NCBI GenBank assembly: GCA_022457155.1
Contig: JAJGOT010000049.1
Location: forward strand, 994,001 to 1,058,000
Length of the DNA stretch: 64,000 nucleotides
From: Cladopsammia gracilis
Lineage: Eukaryota; Cnidaria; Anthozoa; Scleractinia; Dendrophylliidae
Direction: 5' to 3'
Under the pieces are notes generated by a model that made no database searches, was not told where the DNA came from, and saw only the letters and a program-made list of their open reading frames with translations. Below are positions 44,960-57,000 of this stretch, in pieces. The position numbers and the translations under genes were made by a program. Position 1 is the first letter of the stretch, and each line of letters opens with the position of its first letter.

Positions 44960-45720
44960 CTTCGCTCTCAGTAATGTAGGTCAGACAAGGGCTGCTATTA
45001 TTTCTGGCGAGTTAAGTCGGTGCTTTAGCATAAGAGAATGTATTGTAGTTTAGGAACAGGCAGAGGTCAGCAAGGGCTTCTACTGTTTTTCTCTTTTAGA
45101 CTATTACATCAGAAACAGGCAGGGGTCAGCAAGGGCTTCTTCTGTTTTTCTGTTAAAACTATTTCATAACTGAACTGTATTTTTCAAGAAGCGGCGTAAC
45201 TGTGTAAACTTGTCGGTGAAGTACGTCACACAAGGGCTGTTACTGATCCGTCAATATGGTAATGGTAAATCTCGGATATTTTTAATTTTTCAAGAAAGCT
45301 TGTCGATGAAGTAAGTCAGACAGGGGCTGTTACGGATCCGTCAATAAAAAAAATTAAAATTATGTAAGTTTTGTTTTTGTTATCGGTTTAAGTTCATTAT
45401 ACAATTTTGACATTGCCGGAACGGGAGGTCAGGCAAGAGCTGCTCTTGTTTCCGTTTCTCGTTACATGTTATTAGTGGAATGTTTTTTTTAACAAATCAA
45501 ATAGCAATTTACCCATGTTTATTCATATTCTTAAGTCTACATGATAGATGTGGGTCAGACACGGGCTGCCACATTTTTTGGAGCCACTAACGTAACCTTG
45601 CCGGTGATGTAGGTCAGACACGGGCTGCTACAGATCCGTCATTATACAATAAATGATTAGACTCGTTATCTCTTATTTCATTCTTGAGCTCTATGTGGTA
45701 TCTTGGTGGGGCTGCCACAT
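44960..45720 (+). ncRNA. Array of about nine covarying hairpins at the DIRS-2 3' end
   Basis: A loop close to GTCAGACACGGGCTG recurs at about 44980, 45065, 45125, 45224, 45314, 45427, 45554 and 45613, with a weaker copy near 45699. Flanking stems change together: TGTGG/CCACA (45549-45573), TGTAG/CTACA (45608-45632), GTA/TAC (two copies), GAG/CTC, ATGTGG/CCACAT (45693-45720). Longer outer stems exist at 45417-45454 (CGGAAC/GTTTCCG) and 45111-45151. Conserved loops with compensating stems indicate a selected RNA or single-stranded DNA structure; its function is unknown. Confidence 0.65.
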
Positions 45721-45812
45721 TTCTGTGGCTTGTGGCCCTCTTTTGTCGCCCCACCTTTGCTGAAAATGATATTTTAATTAACATTGACAAGTGTCAAAGT
45801 TCAATTATGCTT

Positions 45813-46115
45813 TTAGAATAAACTGCCACGGTAAAGTGGCCATTAAATGCCAACTCATGTGTCGGTCGTTTATTCTACAATGGGGCATTTTCACCAAACT
45901 AGTGCGATCCCACGCAGAGCTCACGAACTCCACTACGGACAATGAAACGGCATAAATATATTTTTTCCCATGAAAATCGAATTCTATCATATTATTGCTA
46001 AATAATAGCTGTAAGTTTTCGCAAAGTTTTGGAAGCATCGCTTGAGAGCCGGAAAAGTTATGAGACAAAGTTTGTCATAGACGAGTGCGTCCGAAATAAC
46101 AACGGAGCCACTTTA
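45813..46115 (-). repeat. Interspersed repeat family G, copy 2
   Basis: The reverse complement starts GTGGCTCCGTTGTTATTTC and runs through CTCATAACTTTTCCGG and AAGCGATGCTTCC. It lacks the two insertions seen at 17741-18753 and 18970-19353, so it serves as an empty-site reference. Confidence 0.8.
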
Positions 46116-46134
46116 AAAACCAAACCACGAATTA

Positions 46135-46954
46135 CCTTATTCGTACTAATTTTCGCGAGGCTTTAATTTCGCGATTTTCGCGAAATTAAAGACTCGCTAA
46201 AATTAGGATACGCGAAAATTAAACACGCGAAATTTAATACACTTCTATAATTGCTTTAATCAATGATTAACTGCGTTTATAGCTACATGGTAATTGTCAT
46301 CAGTCTATTTATCTTCTACTTCAGCACTTTCTTCATCCGAATCACTCATTTCTTCTTCTTGTACATGTAGCTCTTTTAAAACATCTTTCGTGCAGTCATC
46401 AAAATGTCCATTTAGGTCAGGCTTTTTATAATTAGCCAACACAAGCTCTTAGCTCCGTCTGAGGACCCATTTAAAGATATAGACGGTGCACCACAGTAAT
46501 AATATAGACATTGCACAAGGCTGTATCGGAAGACATATTTAAATTGTATTTCATTATTATTCATCTATAGTTTTGTTCTCTTTCAAGGGTGTTAAGCATT
46601 TATAATCATTACAGAACTGTATGGCATAGGTATTTAAAATCATATTTTTATAATTGACTTTTATTAAGTACAATATTGAATTAGCATTTGATTGATTTGC
46701 AGTATTTGCTTTTAGTCTGCGGATTATAAACGCTATTTCTATTACCTAATTGCAAATCATGATTGCAAATCAATCGTCATTTAAGTGATCATTCAATAAA
46801 AAACGGTTTTTTAAGTCTGTCTTTTGTCAATTTTCGCGAAATTAAATGCCCTAAATTTATCATTTTTTGCAAAATCGCGAAAATTAATGCTCGCGAAATA
46901 TTCCTGTTCCAAATTCGCGAATTTAAGTGCCCGCGAAAATTAGTACGAATAAGG
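46135..46954. mobile_element. TA-flanked MITE with TTCGCG-rich ends
   Basis: Termini CCTTATTCGTACTAATTTTC and the complement sit between TA dinucleotides (46133-46134, 46955-46956). Subterminal TTTCGCGAAATTAAA motifs repeat in both orientations. A TA duplication points to Tc1/mariner/pogo-type mobilisation. A short acidic coding remnant lies inside. Confidence 0.8.
46305..46448 (-). pseudogene. Possible transposase C-terminal remnant
   Basis: Minus-strand frame of about 47 residues containing LANYKKPDLNGHFDDCTKD and then EEEMSDSDEESAEVEDK before a stop, preceded by one in-frame stop. The acidic tail and its position in a MITE suggest the end of a deleted transposase gene; family not recognised. 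Confidence 0.35.
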
Positions 46955-46964
46955 TACTATGAAA

Positions 46965-47560
46965 AAAAAAGAGAAAGAAAGAGTAAGAGAAGAAACGAGA
47001 AAAAGATATTGATCACATGACTGAACGTAAAATGGTGGGGAAAATGTTGCCGCGTGTCGTAACCTTGGTGAAGCTGAATGAAAGTTGATCTTGGTGAAGT
47101 TGTTCAAACCGCTCGATCTGGAGAAAACGAAGGCTTTGAAATATGGCATATGCTTCATACTTCCTTGGAAATTTTCTTAACATTGTTTGAAGCGGATTGG
47201 AACCGAAAGATCTCACCATTACGGCTGTAGGGGCTAAAACGAGCAGGTTTGTTAGTATCTATTGGCACCGCGCGCTGCTGTGTGCAACTTTTGTCGAAAT
47301 CAGTTGAGAAATAATTTATGAACTTGAACAGACTCTCTGTACATCTAAAAACGACGTTCTTAATTGAGGAGAGGACAGCTTTTGCTTTATAGATCGACTT
47401 CGGACTTGAAATGCGTGGCCTAGAGATGCAGGTTATAGCAAAAGGTCGAGGCAAAATCAAAAACAAAAACAAATTAATTCGTTTAAATTTGTAAAATTGC
47501 TTTTTGGAAGGCTCGATGGTAAAAGAAGGGACTAAGAAGCCACATCGAGTGCAGGTAAAG
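46965..47560 (+). repeat. Interspersed repeat family H, copy 2
   Basis: Diverged partner of 6050-6600 (A-rich start, TTGATCACATGA, GAAGCTGAATGAAAG, ATTACGGCTG, AAAACGAGCA). 47560-47913 shows no gene. Confidence 0.6.
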
Positions 47561-47913
47561 GCTTATTTGTGTCCAAATGTATTTATTTTTGTAAGATTGA
47601 CTGCCTTGAATGTAGTTCTTTCAAATCCGATGCGACAGCTTTCACTCTGTACAGCCGCATGATTGTTTAGTATTTTTTTACTCTAATTTGAGCTCTTTAC
47701 ACGGACACGATTCTCTGTCCTTTTACTGTCGTATTTCATGTAGTAGTCTGTCGCTGTTTCATGATATAATAGGTAGACGAAAACTAGCTCTCCGTCCGTA
47801 TCAAACCTCGGTTTGTGCAATTTTAGCGTTGCGTGGTAAACTAAGTATTACTGTCAACTGCAAACTCATCGCCGCAAAGATAAGAAACTTACTTTAATAA
47901 GCTTAGTTTTTTT

Positions 47914-48059
47914 CATACACTTAACAAACGAAAAATTGAGGTTTGTTTTGTGTAGAATTTTGCTTACACCCGGATTTCGGAAATTTTAAACCATTAGCGA
48001 TTTGTGGTGTCATTTCTTCGCCGAATAAGAAAATATTCAGCTGACGTGTTCATTTTAGA
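47914..48059 (+). repeat. 146-bp direct repeat, left copy
   Basis: Appears identical to 49484-49629, starting CATACACTTAACAAACG and ending GTGTTCATTTTAGA. There are no TG/CA ends or primer-binding site, so it is not an LTR. 48060-48576 between it and family R has no recognised gene. Confidence 0.9.
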
Positions 48060-48576
48060 TTCGATGGAAATGTATGTTGATATCAATTTGTGATTGACTT
48101 CTTCTTTGTGTTTTCGTCATATTTTGAGAAATGAAATGAAATGTTTGCTTGCGAGGGCAGCTCCTCGATACGCTGACGGTACACGTTTTGCTTTTAAAGA
48201 TTAACCGATATTTGAATTAATTTTTTCAAAACAAGATTTTGCTGACAGTATGTGTTTGTTCATTCATTTTAATATACATACTAGTAGGATGAAAAACGAT
48301 TTTATGTAAACAAAATATACGTTATAACTTCACTCGCGTCGCCTTTTGCAAGAGAAGACGTATGTGCATTTTTTGCAATTTTGATTTCCAAATCAATTTC
48401 TTGGGCAACTTTGATACGCAACTGGTGTATTTTATTCGGAAATTAGTCATTCTAGCTATTCTAGACTACGAAAAGCTGTTTTTCCAAGCTTTTTTGCACC
48501 GGAGATCTACTGCGCAAACGGTCCGCGTAGTCCGCGTTTTTGAGAATCTCTAAAATTGAAAAATTGCCCGGTCGTC

Positions 48577-49340
48577 AATGGGTTTAAAAAAACAAGAGGC
48601 TACACTTAACCTATACTCATGCGCATGAGACTCTAAGACGCGTTGATTGAAGTTACCAATTTTTCTGTACTAGCTTTTAATATTTAATTTATTGATTCCC
48701 GATCAAATCCACAGTCGTCTATTAAGGTGGTCAGACACGAGGGGTCATGTAGCAGGGACATTTCGAAGCGACATTCAGCAGCGACAAAAATTTGTGTAGT
48801 ACACACTGAGGGACATGTAGCAGGGACCGTAGCGGGGACAAGTAGCAGGGAAAAAATCATAGCGCTTGCACACCACATGAAAATGTCGCGGGGACTTGTC
48901 TCAGGGACGTGTTGCAGCGACACGTCCCCTCGTGTGAACTGATGCTATCATAATTGTGCAACACCAATTTTGGGGACATTTTGTCCCCGCGACGTGTCCC
49001 ATGAAGTTCAGCAAGTTGAACTCCGTGAGACATGTCGCGGGGACAAAATGTCCCCAAGATTGGTGTTGCATAATTATGATAGTATCAGTTCACACGAGGG
49101 GACGTGTCGCTGCAACATGTCCCTAAGATATGTCCCCGCGATATTTTCATGTGGTGTGCAAGCGCTATGATTTTTTCCCTGCTACATGTCCCCGCTACAC
49201 TCCCTGCTACATGTCCCTCAGTGTGTACTACTCAAATTTTTGTCGCTGCTAAATGTCGCTGCGACATGTCCCTGCTACATGACCCCTCGTGTCTGACAAC
49301 CTTTACTTTCCAAGCCGTGAATTATTTCTGTTACATTTGA
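48577..49340 (-). repeat. Interspersed repeat family R, copy 3 (interrupted)
   Basis: The reverse complement matches 1843-2080 and 32645-32870. It is interrupted by the TTAA foldback at 48726-49301; sequence on either side of the insertion joins to match the uninterrupted copy 1. Confidence 0.8.
48726..49301. mobile_element. Full-length palindromic TTAA foldback (576 bp)
   Basis: Ends GGTGGTCAGACACGAGGGG and its complement (one mismatch) next to TTAA (48722-48725) and TTTA (49302-49305). Nearly the whole element is one palindrome centred near 49010, with GACATGTAGCAGGGAC-type blocks repeated throughout. Insertion into family R copy 3 is confirmed by the uninterrupted copy 1. Confidence 0.88.
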
Positions 49341-49483
49341 GAAGACAGCTTAAAAAAATAGGCAGTCGAGGACTGCATGTGACCCACATGCTGTAAAAAG
49401 AAAATTGATAATCAATATAAAGACTTAGTTTTCCTGTGTTACTAAATCGCATGCAACCGGTGTAGAATGGGTTATTCCAGACC

Positions 49484-49629
49484 CATACACTTAACAAACG
49501 AAAAATTGAGGTTTGTTTTGTGTAGAATTTTGCTTACACCCGGATTTCGGAAATTTTAAACCATTAGCGATTTGTGGTGTCATTTCTTCGCCGAATAAGA
49601 AAATATTCAGCTGACGTGTTCATTTTAGA
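49484..49629 (+). repeat. 146-bp direct repeat, right copy
   Basis: Partner of 47914-48059; the two lie 1.57 kb apart. 49630-50789 downstream has only short unrecognised frames and a T run near 50540. Confidence 0.9.
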
Positions 49630-50789
49630 GCGGAGAACCTTTTTTCGGGAAACCAATCAAAACGTAGAAATTTCATAATCAAGATTCAGTTTTTAACTGG
49701 TTTGTGTTATTTGTAAGTTTTATGTTGGTTTGTTAGTGAAATCGAAGTAACTAGAAAAAAGAAAAGGTGACAGCGATTGAAATATTCGATATGTTAACTG
49801 TACCTCGTTTCTTGAATGTTGAGTATGTAATATGTAAATGTGTAAGTAATTTATGAAATATTCAATAAAATTTGTAAAAATATCTCCAGTGCAATGAACT
49901 TTTTGCAACATGTAAATAGAGAAGCCAATAAAAATGATTTTCCTAACGTTAGCAAACGACATCGTGCCACAAAGCAAAGGGTTACGTTTTAAAAGCTGGA
50001 AAATCGAAAAAATGTTCCCATAGCATAGGCTGATCACGACAGCGGTGATTCGCCGGCATTAACAGCGTGGGAATTTGTGGTCGGTTGTCCACTTGCAAAT
50101 ATCTTTTCCCCACCTATTTAAAAAGAAACCACGTCGTCATTCTAGTTTAGGGCTGTTTCCAGTATAGCAACTATGGCACGTTGTGGATTGAATTAATCTA
50201 CTAGGTGTAAATCGCCTTCTCTGTATAACTAAAACTGAAATAACATTTCTGTGCTTTGGCTCACCACAGCAGTCTGCAAAAACGCCGCCGATGTGTTAAA
50301 GAAACAAAGAAAAAAAAATCAGAAAGAACGACAAGATTTTGTTGATAAAATTATTATATACCGGCTCTCCTTGGCGAAAACACTAAACAATTTCCCTTTG
50401 AGTTATAATCTTTATTTATTTTTGGCATCTGCATTTTTTCCAGACACAAACCGAAAACTTAATCATAAAAATACCCAGCCGTATTACATCACTTTTCGTT
50501 AGATATAACTTCTTTATTTCTATTTTTCCAAGTGTTATCTTTTTTTTTTTTTTTTTTTTCCATCAACCTTTCACAGAGCTTTTTTACAACTTCTCACAGA
50601 GCTGAGATGGGGAGTGCAATCGATGAGATAAGTAAAGGATCTATCGATTTATGTCTTTAAACGTTGAAAATTACGTATTTCACAATCAAAATATATTTGC
50701 TACATACTCCATTTGCCAATACTCAGTACTTTCTACATGCAGATTTCATGCACGCGGGGTTAAGTTTTAAGGGAAGGACTTTGGAATGC

Positions 50790-50795
50790 TTTATT
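50790..50795 (-). terminator. Poly(A) signal of the carboxylesterase gene
   Basis: AATAAA on the minus strand about 36 nt after the stop codon at 50833-50831. Confidence 0.6.
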
Positions 50796-50830
50796 TGTTA
50801 AAAAAAAAACAGGATATTTTAAGAAAAAGT

Positions 50831-51050
50831 TTACATTTCATCCTTTGGCGCCTTTTCTTCAGCGTCCTTTTTCGACTTTTTCGTGAACTGGACAACTTTG
50901 GGAACAATTTCATTCCAAAACGCCATTTTTTCCGTCTTGTACCCACGAACCACCCTCGGTTTCAAGTCGAGGACAAGATACGCCTGTTCTTCATCACTAA
51001 ATGTAGGCCACGTGACTGGTGCAGTGCCAGAGACGGGTGGATTTGGTGAC
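50831..51050 (-). CDS. Carboxylesterase terminal exon
   Basis: Acceptor CTTTCTCCAG precedes 51050; the phase fits the two bases left by the previous exon. It reads SPNPPVSGTAPVTWPTFSDE, then LVLDLKPRVVRGYKTEKMAF, and ends EEKAPKDEM then TAA (50833-50831). The W-P and final FWNEIVPKV segments are typical of family C-termini. Confidence 0.9.
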
Positions 51051-54000
51051 CTGGAGAAAGACGAGAGAATCCATCGCCGAATTTAATGAAATCTGTGATT
51101 ATTATTATCATTATTAAGGTGGTTCGATACAGTTTTCTGGAGACCGTACCAACATTTTTCAATCGGCTTTTAAGCGGCCTTCTACAAATCAGATCAACGT
51201 GAAATTTTCACCACTAACTGGTTTTGAATTGAAGTTTGGCAAGATATATTTTCTGGTAAAATCGATATTACCATGACGACGATAAACAAGAAACTTAGAA
51301 ATCAGTAAAAGTGAAATATAGCGCGTTTAAGATTTCGCATTGAAAATCCCACATAGGCATCTTAAAATATGGTATATGGCATATATATTTGCAAGAATAA
51401 AAAAATTCTGTATGTTTGAATTAAAATAAATCGCAATAACGTTTCAAACCTTACTATTTGTATACTGGTATTAAATTGATCGAGAGGTTAACACTGGTTT
51501 TTGTGAAATTACTTAATGATAATGTCAAAAAGTAGCTTGATGTTATGTTTGCAAACCTTGAAAGTTTTGTTTACTTTCTCTTTTTCGATCTTGAGAACTA
51601 CCTTTTTTCCTAACATCGCATCGTGTGCAATTTTGGGGTAAATTTCGATTTTAATGGCTTTTGCAAAAATCTGAGAAACGGCTCGATGGATTTTTTTAAA
51701 ACATTCACTGTGCATGCTTACCGATGTGCAAAATATTATCTGAAAGTTTCATTGCCATTGATTCACCGGAACGCGTTTAAATTTAAAGATGAAGACGACG
51801 TACGAACCGGCCGAAAAAATGGCGTTACAAATTTACTTTTTTAAGTTATGCTTAATAATGATTTGAAATCAATGCGCACTGCATTCCTCCGTGATTTATA
51901 CTTTCGTTGTGATCTGCTGTGCATCTATTATTATCTATATTCGCATCGCCAGAAATAGCGGCCATGTTCACCGCGCGTGCGCGAGTTTCAGTGGCAATAT
52001 GGCCGCCAAACACTAAAAGGCTTTGTATGGCAGAAATAAAACAAAATCAAATTGGCTGGCTTTTAGCTTACCTGGAATATTTGCCGTATTCCGGGTAAAT
52101 TTATGAACATCTTCTCAAGTGTTTTTGTAAGCTTGATTTTCTCCACAATTGTTACTGGCCCTGCTTTTCAAGAAAACATATTTCCGAAGCTTCGCTCATA
52201 CAATGCTCTCTATTTTAGAAGCCATTGATGCCGATTTTCACTCAAAACGGGATTTCGAGGCACCATAGTTCGTAAAGTGATGGGGGTAGCCAACTTGCCG
52301 CAATCGTCTGAGAAGAAGCACCGACCGAACTGACGATCATCGCATTCTCACTTTCTACGATGGTTCCTTCGCCCTGCTTTTAGCTTTCAAAAATCGTTCA
52401 GAGCTGTAAAAGTCATTTCCACCAACAGTCCACGCTAAAATCTTGAAGTTCGCTGTCTTCGAACGGCGATATTTGGGCACAGAATGCTCCATATTTTGCT
52501 GCATATCCCTCATTCAAAAGCTAAAGTCTTGTTGTTTTCAACTGCGAGCGAATTATTTCGGTCAGTGGTTTCTATATGGGCCTGAATACGCTTTATTTTA
52601 CACAACCATTTTTGTCGCACCGAAGCCGCACCAAACGAATTTGAGCCCGTAGGATGGAACAGCGGTGTATACCAATGAAGCGACATCGCAGTGTAAGACG
52701 CACGAAAATTCGCTACTCCAATGTCCCTGATTTCTGGCGATGGAACATTATTGTACCTTATTACTCTCCTTTCTACTTTCCAGATTCCCTTAAGTCTGTT
52801 TTTAGGATTATTTTGAGCAATAAATGCCCTTTTGCGTTTTGAAAAAGTTTTTACAGCAGGCGTTTTTAACGCAAAAGAAAACAGATGCAAAGAAATTTGC
52901 ATCAACGAGCGTACATTGCAATATTTCAATCACGGAAGAATGTAGTGCGCATTGATTTGAAATCATTACTGAGAATAACTTTAAAAAGTAAATATATAAC
53001 GCTATTTTTTCGGCCGGTTCGTACGTCGTCTTCATCTTTAAATTTAAAGGCGTTCCAGTGAATCAATGCCAATGAAACTTTCAGATAATATTTTGCACAT
53101 CGGTAAGCATGCACGGTGAATGTTTTAAAAAAAATCCATCGAGCCGTTTCTCAGATTTTTGCAAAAGACATTAAAATCGAAATTTACCCCAAAATTGCAC
53201 ATGATGCGATGTTAGGAAAAAAAGGAGTTCTCAAGATCGCAAAAGAGAAAGTAAACAAAACTTTCAAGGTTTACAAACATAACATCAAGCTACTTTTTGA
53301 CATTATCATTAAGTAATTTCACAAAACCGGTGTCAATCTCTCGATCAATTTAATACCAGTACACAAATAGTAAGGTTTGAAATGTTATTGCGATTTATTT
53401 TAATTCAAACATACAGAATTTTTTTATTCTTGCAAAATATATATGCCATATACCATATTTTAAGATGCCTATGTGGGATTTTCAATGCGAAATCTTAAAC
53501 GCGCTATATTTCACTTTTACTGATTTCTAAGTTTCTTGTTTATCGTCGTCATGGTAATATCGATTTTACCAGAAAATATATCTTGCCAAACGTCAATTCA
53601 AAACCAGTTAGTGGTGAAAATTTCACGTTGATCTGACTTGGAGAAGGCCGCTTAAAAGCCGATTGAAAAATGTCGGTATGGTCTCCAGAAAACTGTATCG
53701 AACCACCTTAAGGGGACACTGTCTTGCCGATCTCTCAAAATTTCGCCTACCTTATTTACGTTATTTCGCCAAATGCCACCAAACACACAAATTAATTGAA
53801 CAAAACTATTATATAAAGGTTTTGCACGGCAGCCATGTTGCATGGCAGGAACAATGAAAATGTTTTGCATTAGAGAGAACATTCGTTTCCATAGGGAAAA
53901 GAATCTATTGTTCCTGCCATGCAACATGGCTGCCGTGCAAAACCTCTACAGAGCAAAATAGAGGCAGTAATTGGGAGATGAAGTTCAGGGTAATGGATGG

Positions 54001-57000
54001 AAGTGGATTACAGTTAATCAAATTTGATTTCGTGACAGGCGGTCAAGAAATCAAAATTGACAGTCCGGTCGAATTTTGATTTTTTTAAGCCGCTATTTTG
54101 TCTCTTTAGTAAATATTTCTTCGCTTTCATCACTGTTAGCGAATTTTTCTTCCCATTTCAAGACAATAATGCAAGCTTAAAGCAAGCTCCTAGTCATACT
54201 CATACGATATAGCAGCCGGGACAGTGTCCCTTTAATGTTAATTATCAGCAGAAGCCGTAAACGTAAATGTTATCGCAATGTATATAAAATTTGGAATCAT
54301 TCCGGTCAAGAGAAAATCTCTCTTGTTCCAGTTCAACGCGCGAGGTTTTGGCTATCTTTTCAGTGACAAAGCTTAAAGAGCGTCGTGTTGTTCTCCGGTA
54401 AAGAAATAAAACGGAAATAATACTGACATGTCAATATTTCCCTTTAAAAAGTCATTTGCAGTCCGCGGCACGGATATCTGAATTGGTATAGAGCACCAAA
54501 CTGTAGAGCTGGAGCTATAAGGTTTGAATCCCGGTTGGACCACCAACCAGGCTCTTTAAAAATGGCAAGATTATGCTGGCTGTATTCTACACCTTGTCTC
54601 TAATTAGATGATCACGTCATTTGAATAGGCGGTGACTTAAACTGTTGACCTTGTATCCTACCTCTATAATTTTTTTCTTACCCATATTTGGCAAAGTCTG
54701 TCCACAGTTTCATAACGTACAAACTTAATCCCTTTTCTGTTTCTGAATACTTTGTTGACACCATCATAGTCAATGGATCAGGTATGTTCTTGAAAGGGGC
54801 GCCAAACACAAATGGGAGGTCCGATCCATGCATCACACCAATCCACTCAGGCAGAGGTGAATATTCTAGGCGGTGATTGAACACATAAACGTACGTTTGG
54901 CGTCCGGCCTGTTAAAAGAAAACGAAAATGGTTACGATTTATAAATTTTCCGAAATGAAGGTAAATAGCAAGTACTATCCCGAGTTTCAGTAGCCAATCG
55001 AAGCGCGCGAAAAACACTATCAACTTTTACTAAAACTATTAATATTTTAGACATGGAAACGAAAGTTTCCATCGAAGATTTCATAGCGAACATTTCCTAA
55101 GTTTTCCGGAAGATTCGAAAATATTACGATTTATTTACGATTTAATTCGTTTGAAATTTGATAAAATGAAAAATTGAAGCTAACTTTTACTCCAGGTTCC
55201 ATTCAATATAGTGTCACTTATGTTTTCCCCCTATACTGTGCTGTTTAGAAGGTGTATTTGTTGGGATTTGGGGCTAGCTAGAGATTAACGAAGTTTCCGA
55301 AGTTCTTCCTCCAAACGAAGACGATAGCCCAGAATTTGATGTGGATAAACTGAAGGATCAACTCGGCATTGACCGAATCCTCGATAAACTTAATAGTCTC
55401 GCAGAGAGATTCCGCGAGCGCGGACTGAGTACCCTGGTTCAGGAGCTCAAAACACAAAGTCCATTTCTGGGGCTGCCGAGGTTTTTGACCTGACGGCTCC
55501 TTTTGTTGTGCCCGAAGATTCTTCTACACAAGAATCGAAAGATGAGGAGTTTACGCTCCTTTCTGTGTTTGAGGAGATTGAGAGCTTTGGGCCAGACGTG
55601 GCTGATGTCATTGCTCAACGAATCAATGATGCATGCTCTAAGAAAGCAATGGACTCTAGGCTCAAAGAGCTATATGAGAAATACATGACATCTGGAAACT
55701 GTAAATTACTATGTGTTCCCAAAGTCAATACGGAACTATGGCACGATTTGTCCAAAGAGTCTAAGAACAAGGACCTTGGTCTTCAGGAGGTTCAGAAAGG
55801 GGTTGTTAAAGCAGCCCAGTCTATTATACAGCTTTTTGATGGGGGCCTTAAAAGCTCGGAAAGATACCATCGATTCTGGCACTTTATTGCCTATGTTAGC
55901 AGATGCAGTGACCTTTATCGGTCACGCCTCCTTTCTCACTTCCATGAAGAGGAGAGACTTGCTTAGGCCTGACATAGCAAAACCTTATCGGTCTGTTTGC
56001 AGCAAGTCTAATCCCATTACGACTTGCCTGTTTGGGGATGAGCTGCCTAAACAAATAAAAGACATTGGGGAGGTGAACAAAATCTCCAAGAGGGTGTCTG
56101 GTCGCCCAAATTTGATTAAACATACAGTTAATACATACAAGAGTGGTGCAAATAACGGGCATTACCAGCAGAGATCTGGGAGAAGAACCACTTTTTTAGG
56201 GTACCGAGGTCGTGGAGGACATTTTCACAACCGACAACGCGTACCTATGCGCTCTACAATGTCGAGCAGCACCAACACACAGAAAGACAAGGCATAGACA
56301 AGGTATGTTCTTTGCCTTTTACACAAGCTGGTAATTTGCTCAATAATTTACAAAATAGGAGGGAAATCACTGGTGACCCTTGGATTTTAGATACTGTATC
56401 TGGGTATCACCTCGAATTTGAATCCCTCCCTTACCAACCTAGGCTTCTGAAGCTACCGACGTTTAATGAGAAGGAGGCTGTGCTGATCGGTGATTGAGTT
56501 GGAGATAAACAAACTTGTTTCCAAAGGGGCCATTTCTGAGGTTTGCCCTTGCCAGGATGAATTTATTTCAAATATATTTTTGGTACCCAAGAAAACTGGA
56601 GATTTTCGCCCAGTTATTATAACTTAAAGCCATTAAATCAATTCGTTGAAAATATCCTTTTCAAAATGGAAAGAAAACATTCATATGGCTCTAAATTATA
56701 TTTCTCCTGGGGATTATATGGTCTCTGTGGACTTCAAGGATGCTTATTTCAGCATACCTATTTTTTTCAAAACCATAGAAAATATCTGCGTTTTCTGTGG
56801 AATTCCAAGCGTTTTAAGTTTACTTGTTTGCCCTTTGGCTATAGTCTTGCTCCACGGGTATTCTCCAACACGGGTATTCACCAACTATTTCAAACCTGTT
56901 ATGGCTTTTTTCAGATTTCTTGGCTTTAGAGTTACTATTTTCATTGATTATATATTTCTTGTTGCAAGTTCCTATCAAGAATGCTTGGAACAACTGTCCA

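Larger units (their letters stand above)
32881..45720 (+). mobile_element. DIRS-order retrotransposon DIRS-2, split by nested insertions
   Basis: Order on the plus strand: SGNH-hydrolase ORF, structured leader, gag, RT, [TTAA MITE with DIRS-3], RNase H, tyrosine recombinase [MULE-like foldback], 3' hairpin array. Removing 36303-41900 and 43135-44643 leaves an element of about 5.7 kb. RT and recombinase are of the fish/coral DIRS/Ngaro type. At least four frameshifts and one stop make this copy inactive. Outer ends are approximate; terminal repeats were not identified, and the right side abuts a family G copy. Confidence 0.82.

Noticed and set aside
47914..49629. LTR retrotransposon with 146-bp LTRs
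   Set aside because: There are no TG...CA ends, primer-binding site, polypurine tract or coding sequence between the repeats.
51509..53316. Two nearly identical 67-residue ORFs
   Set aside because: They come from the two inverted arms of the F1 foldback and have no start context or domain; the duplication is structural.
54471..54552. Functional tRNA-Tyr gene
   Set aside because: Acceptor stem mismatches and a D-arm insertion; kept only as a tRNA-like sequence.
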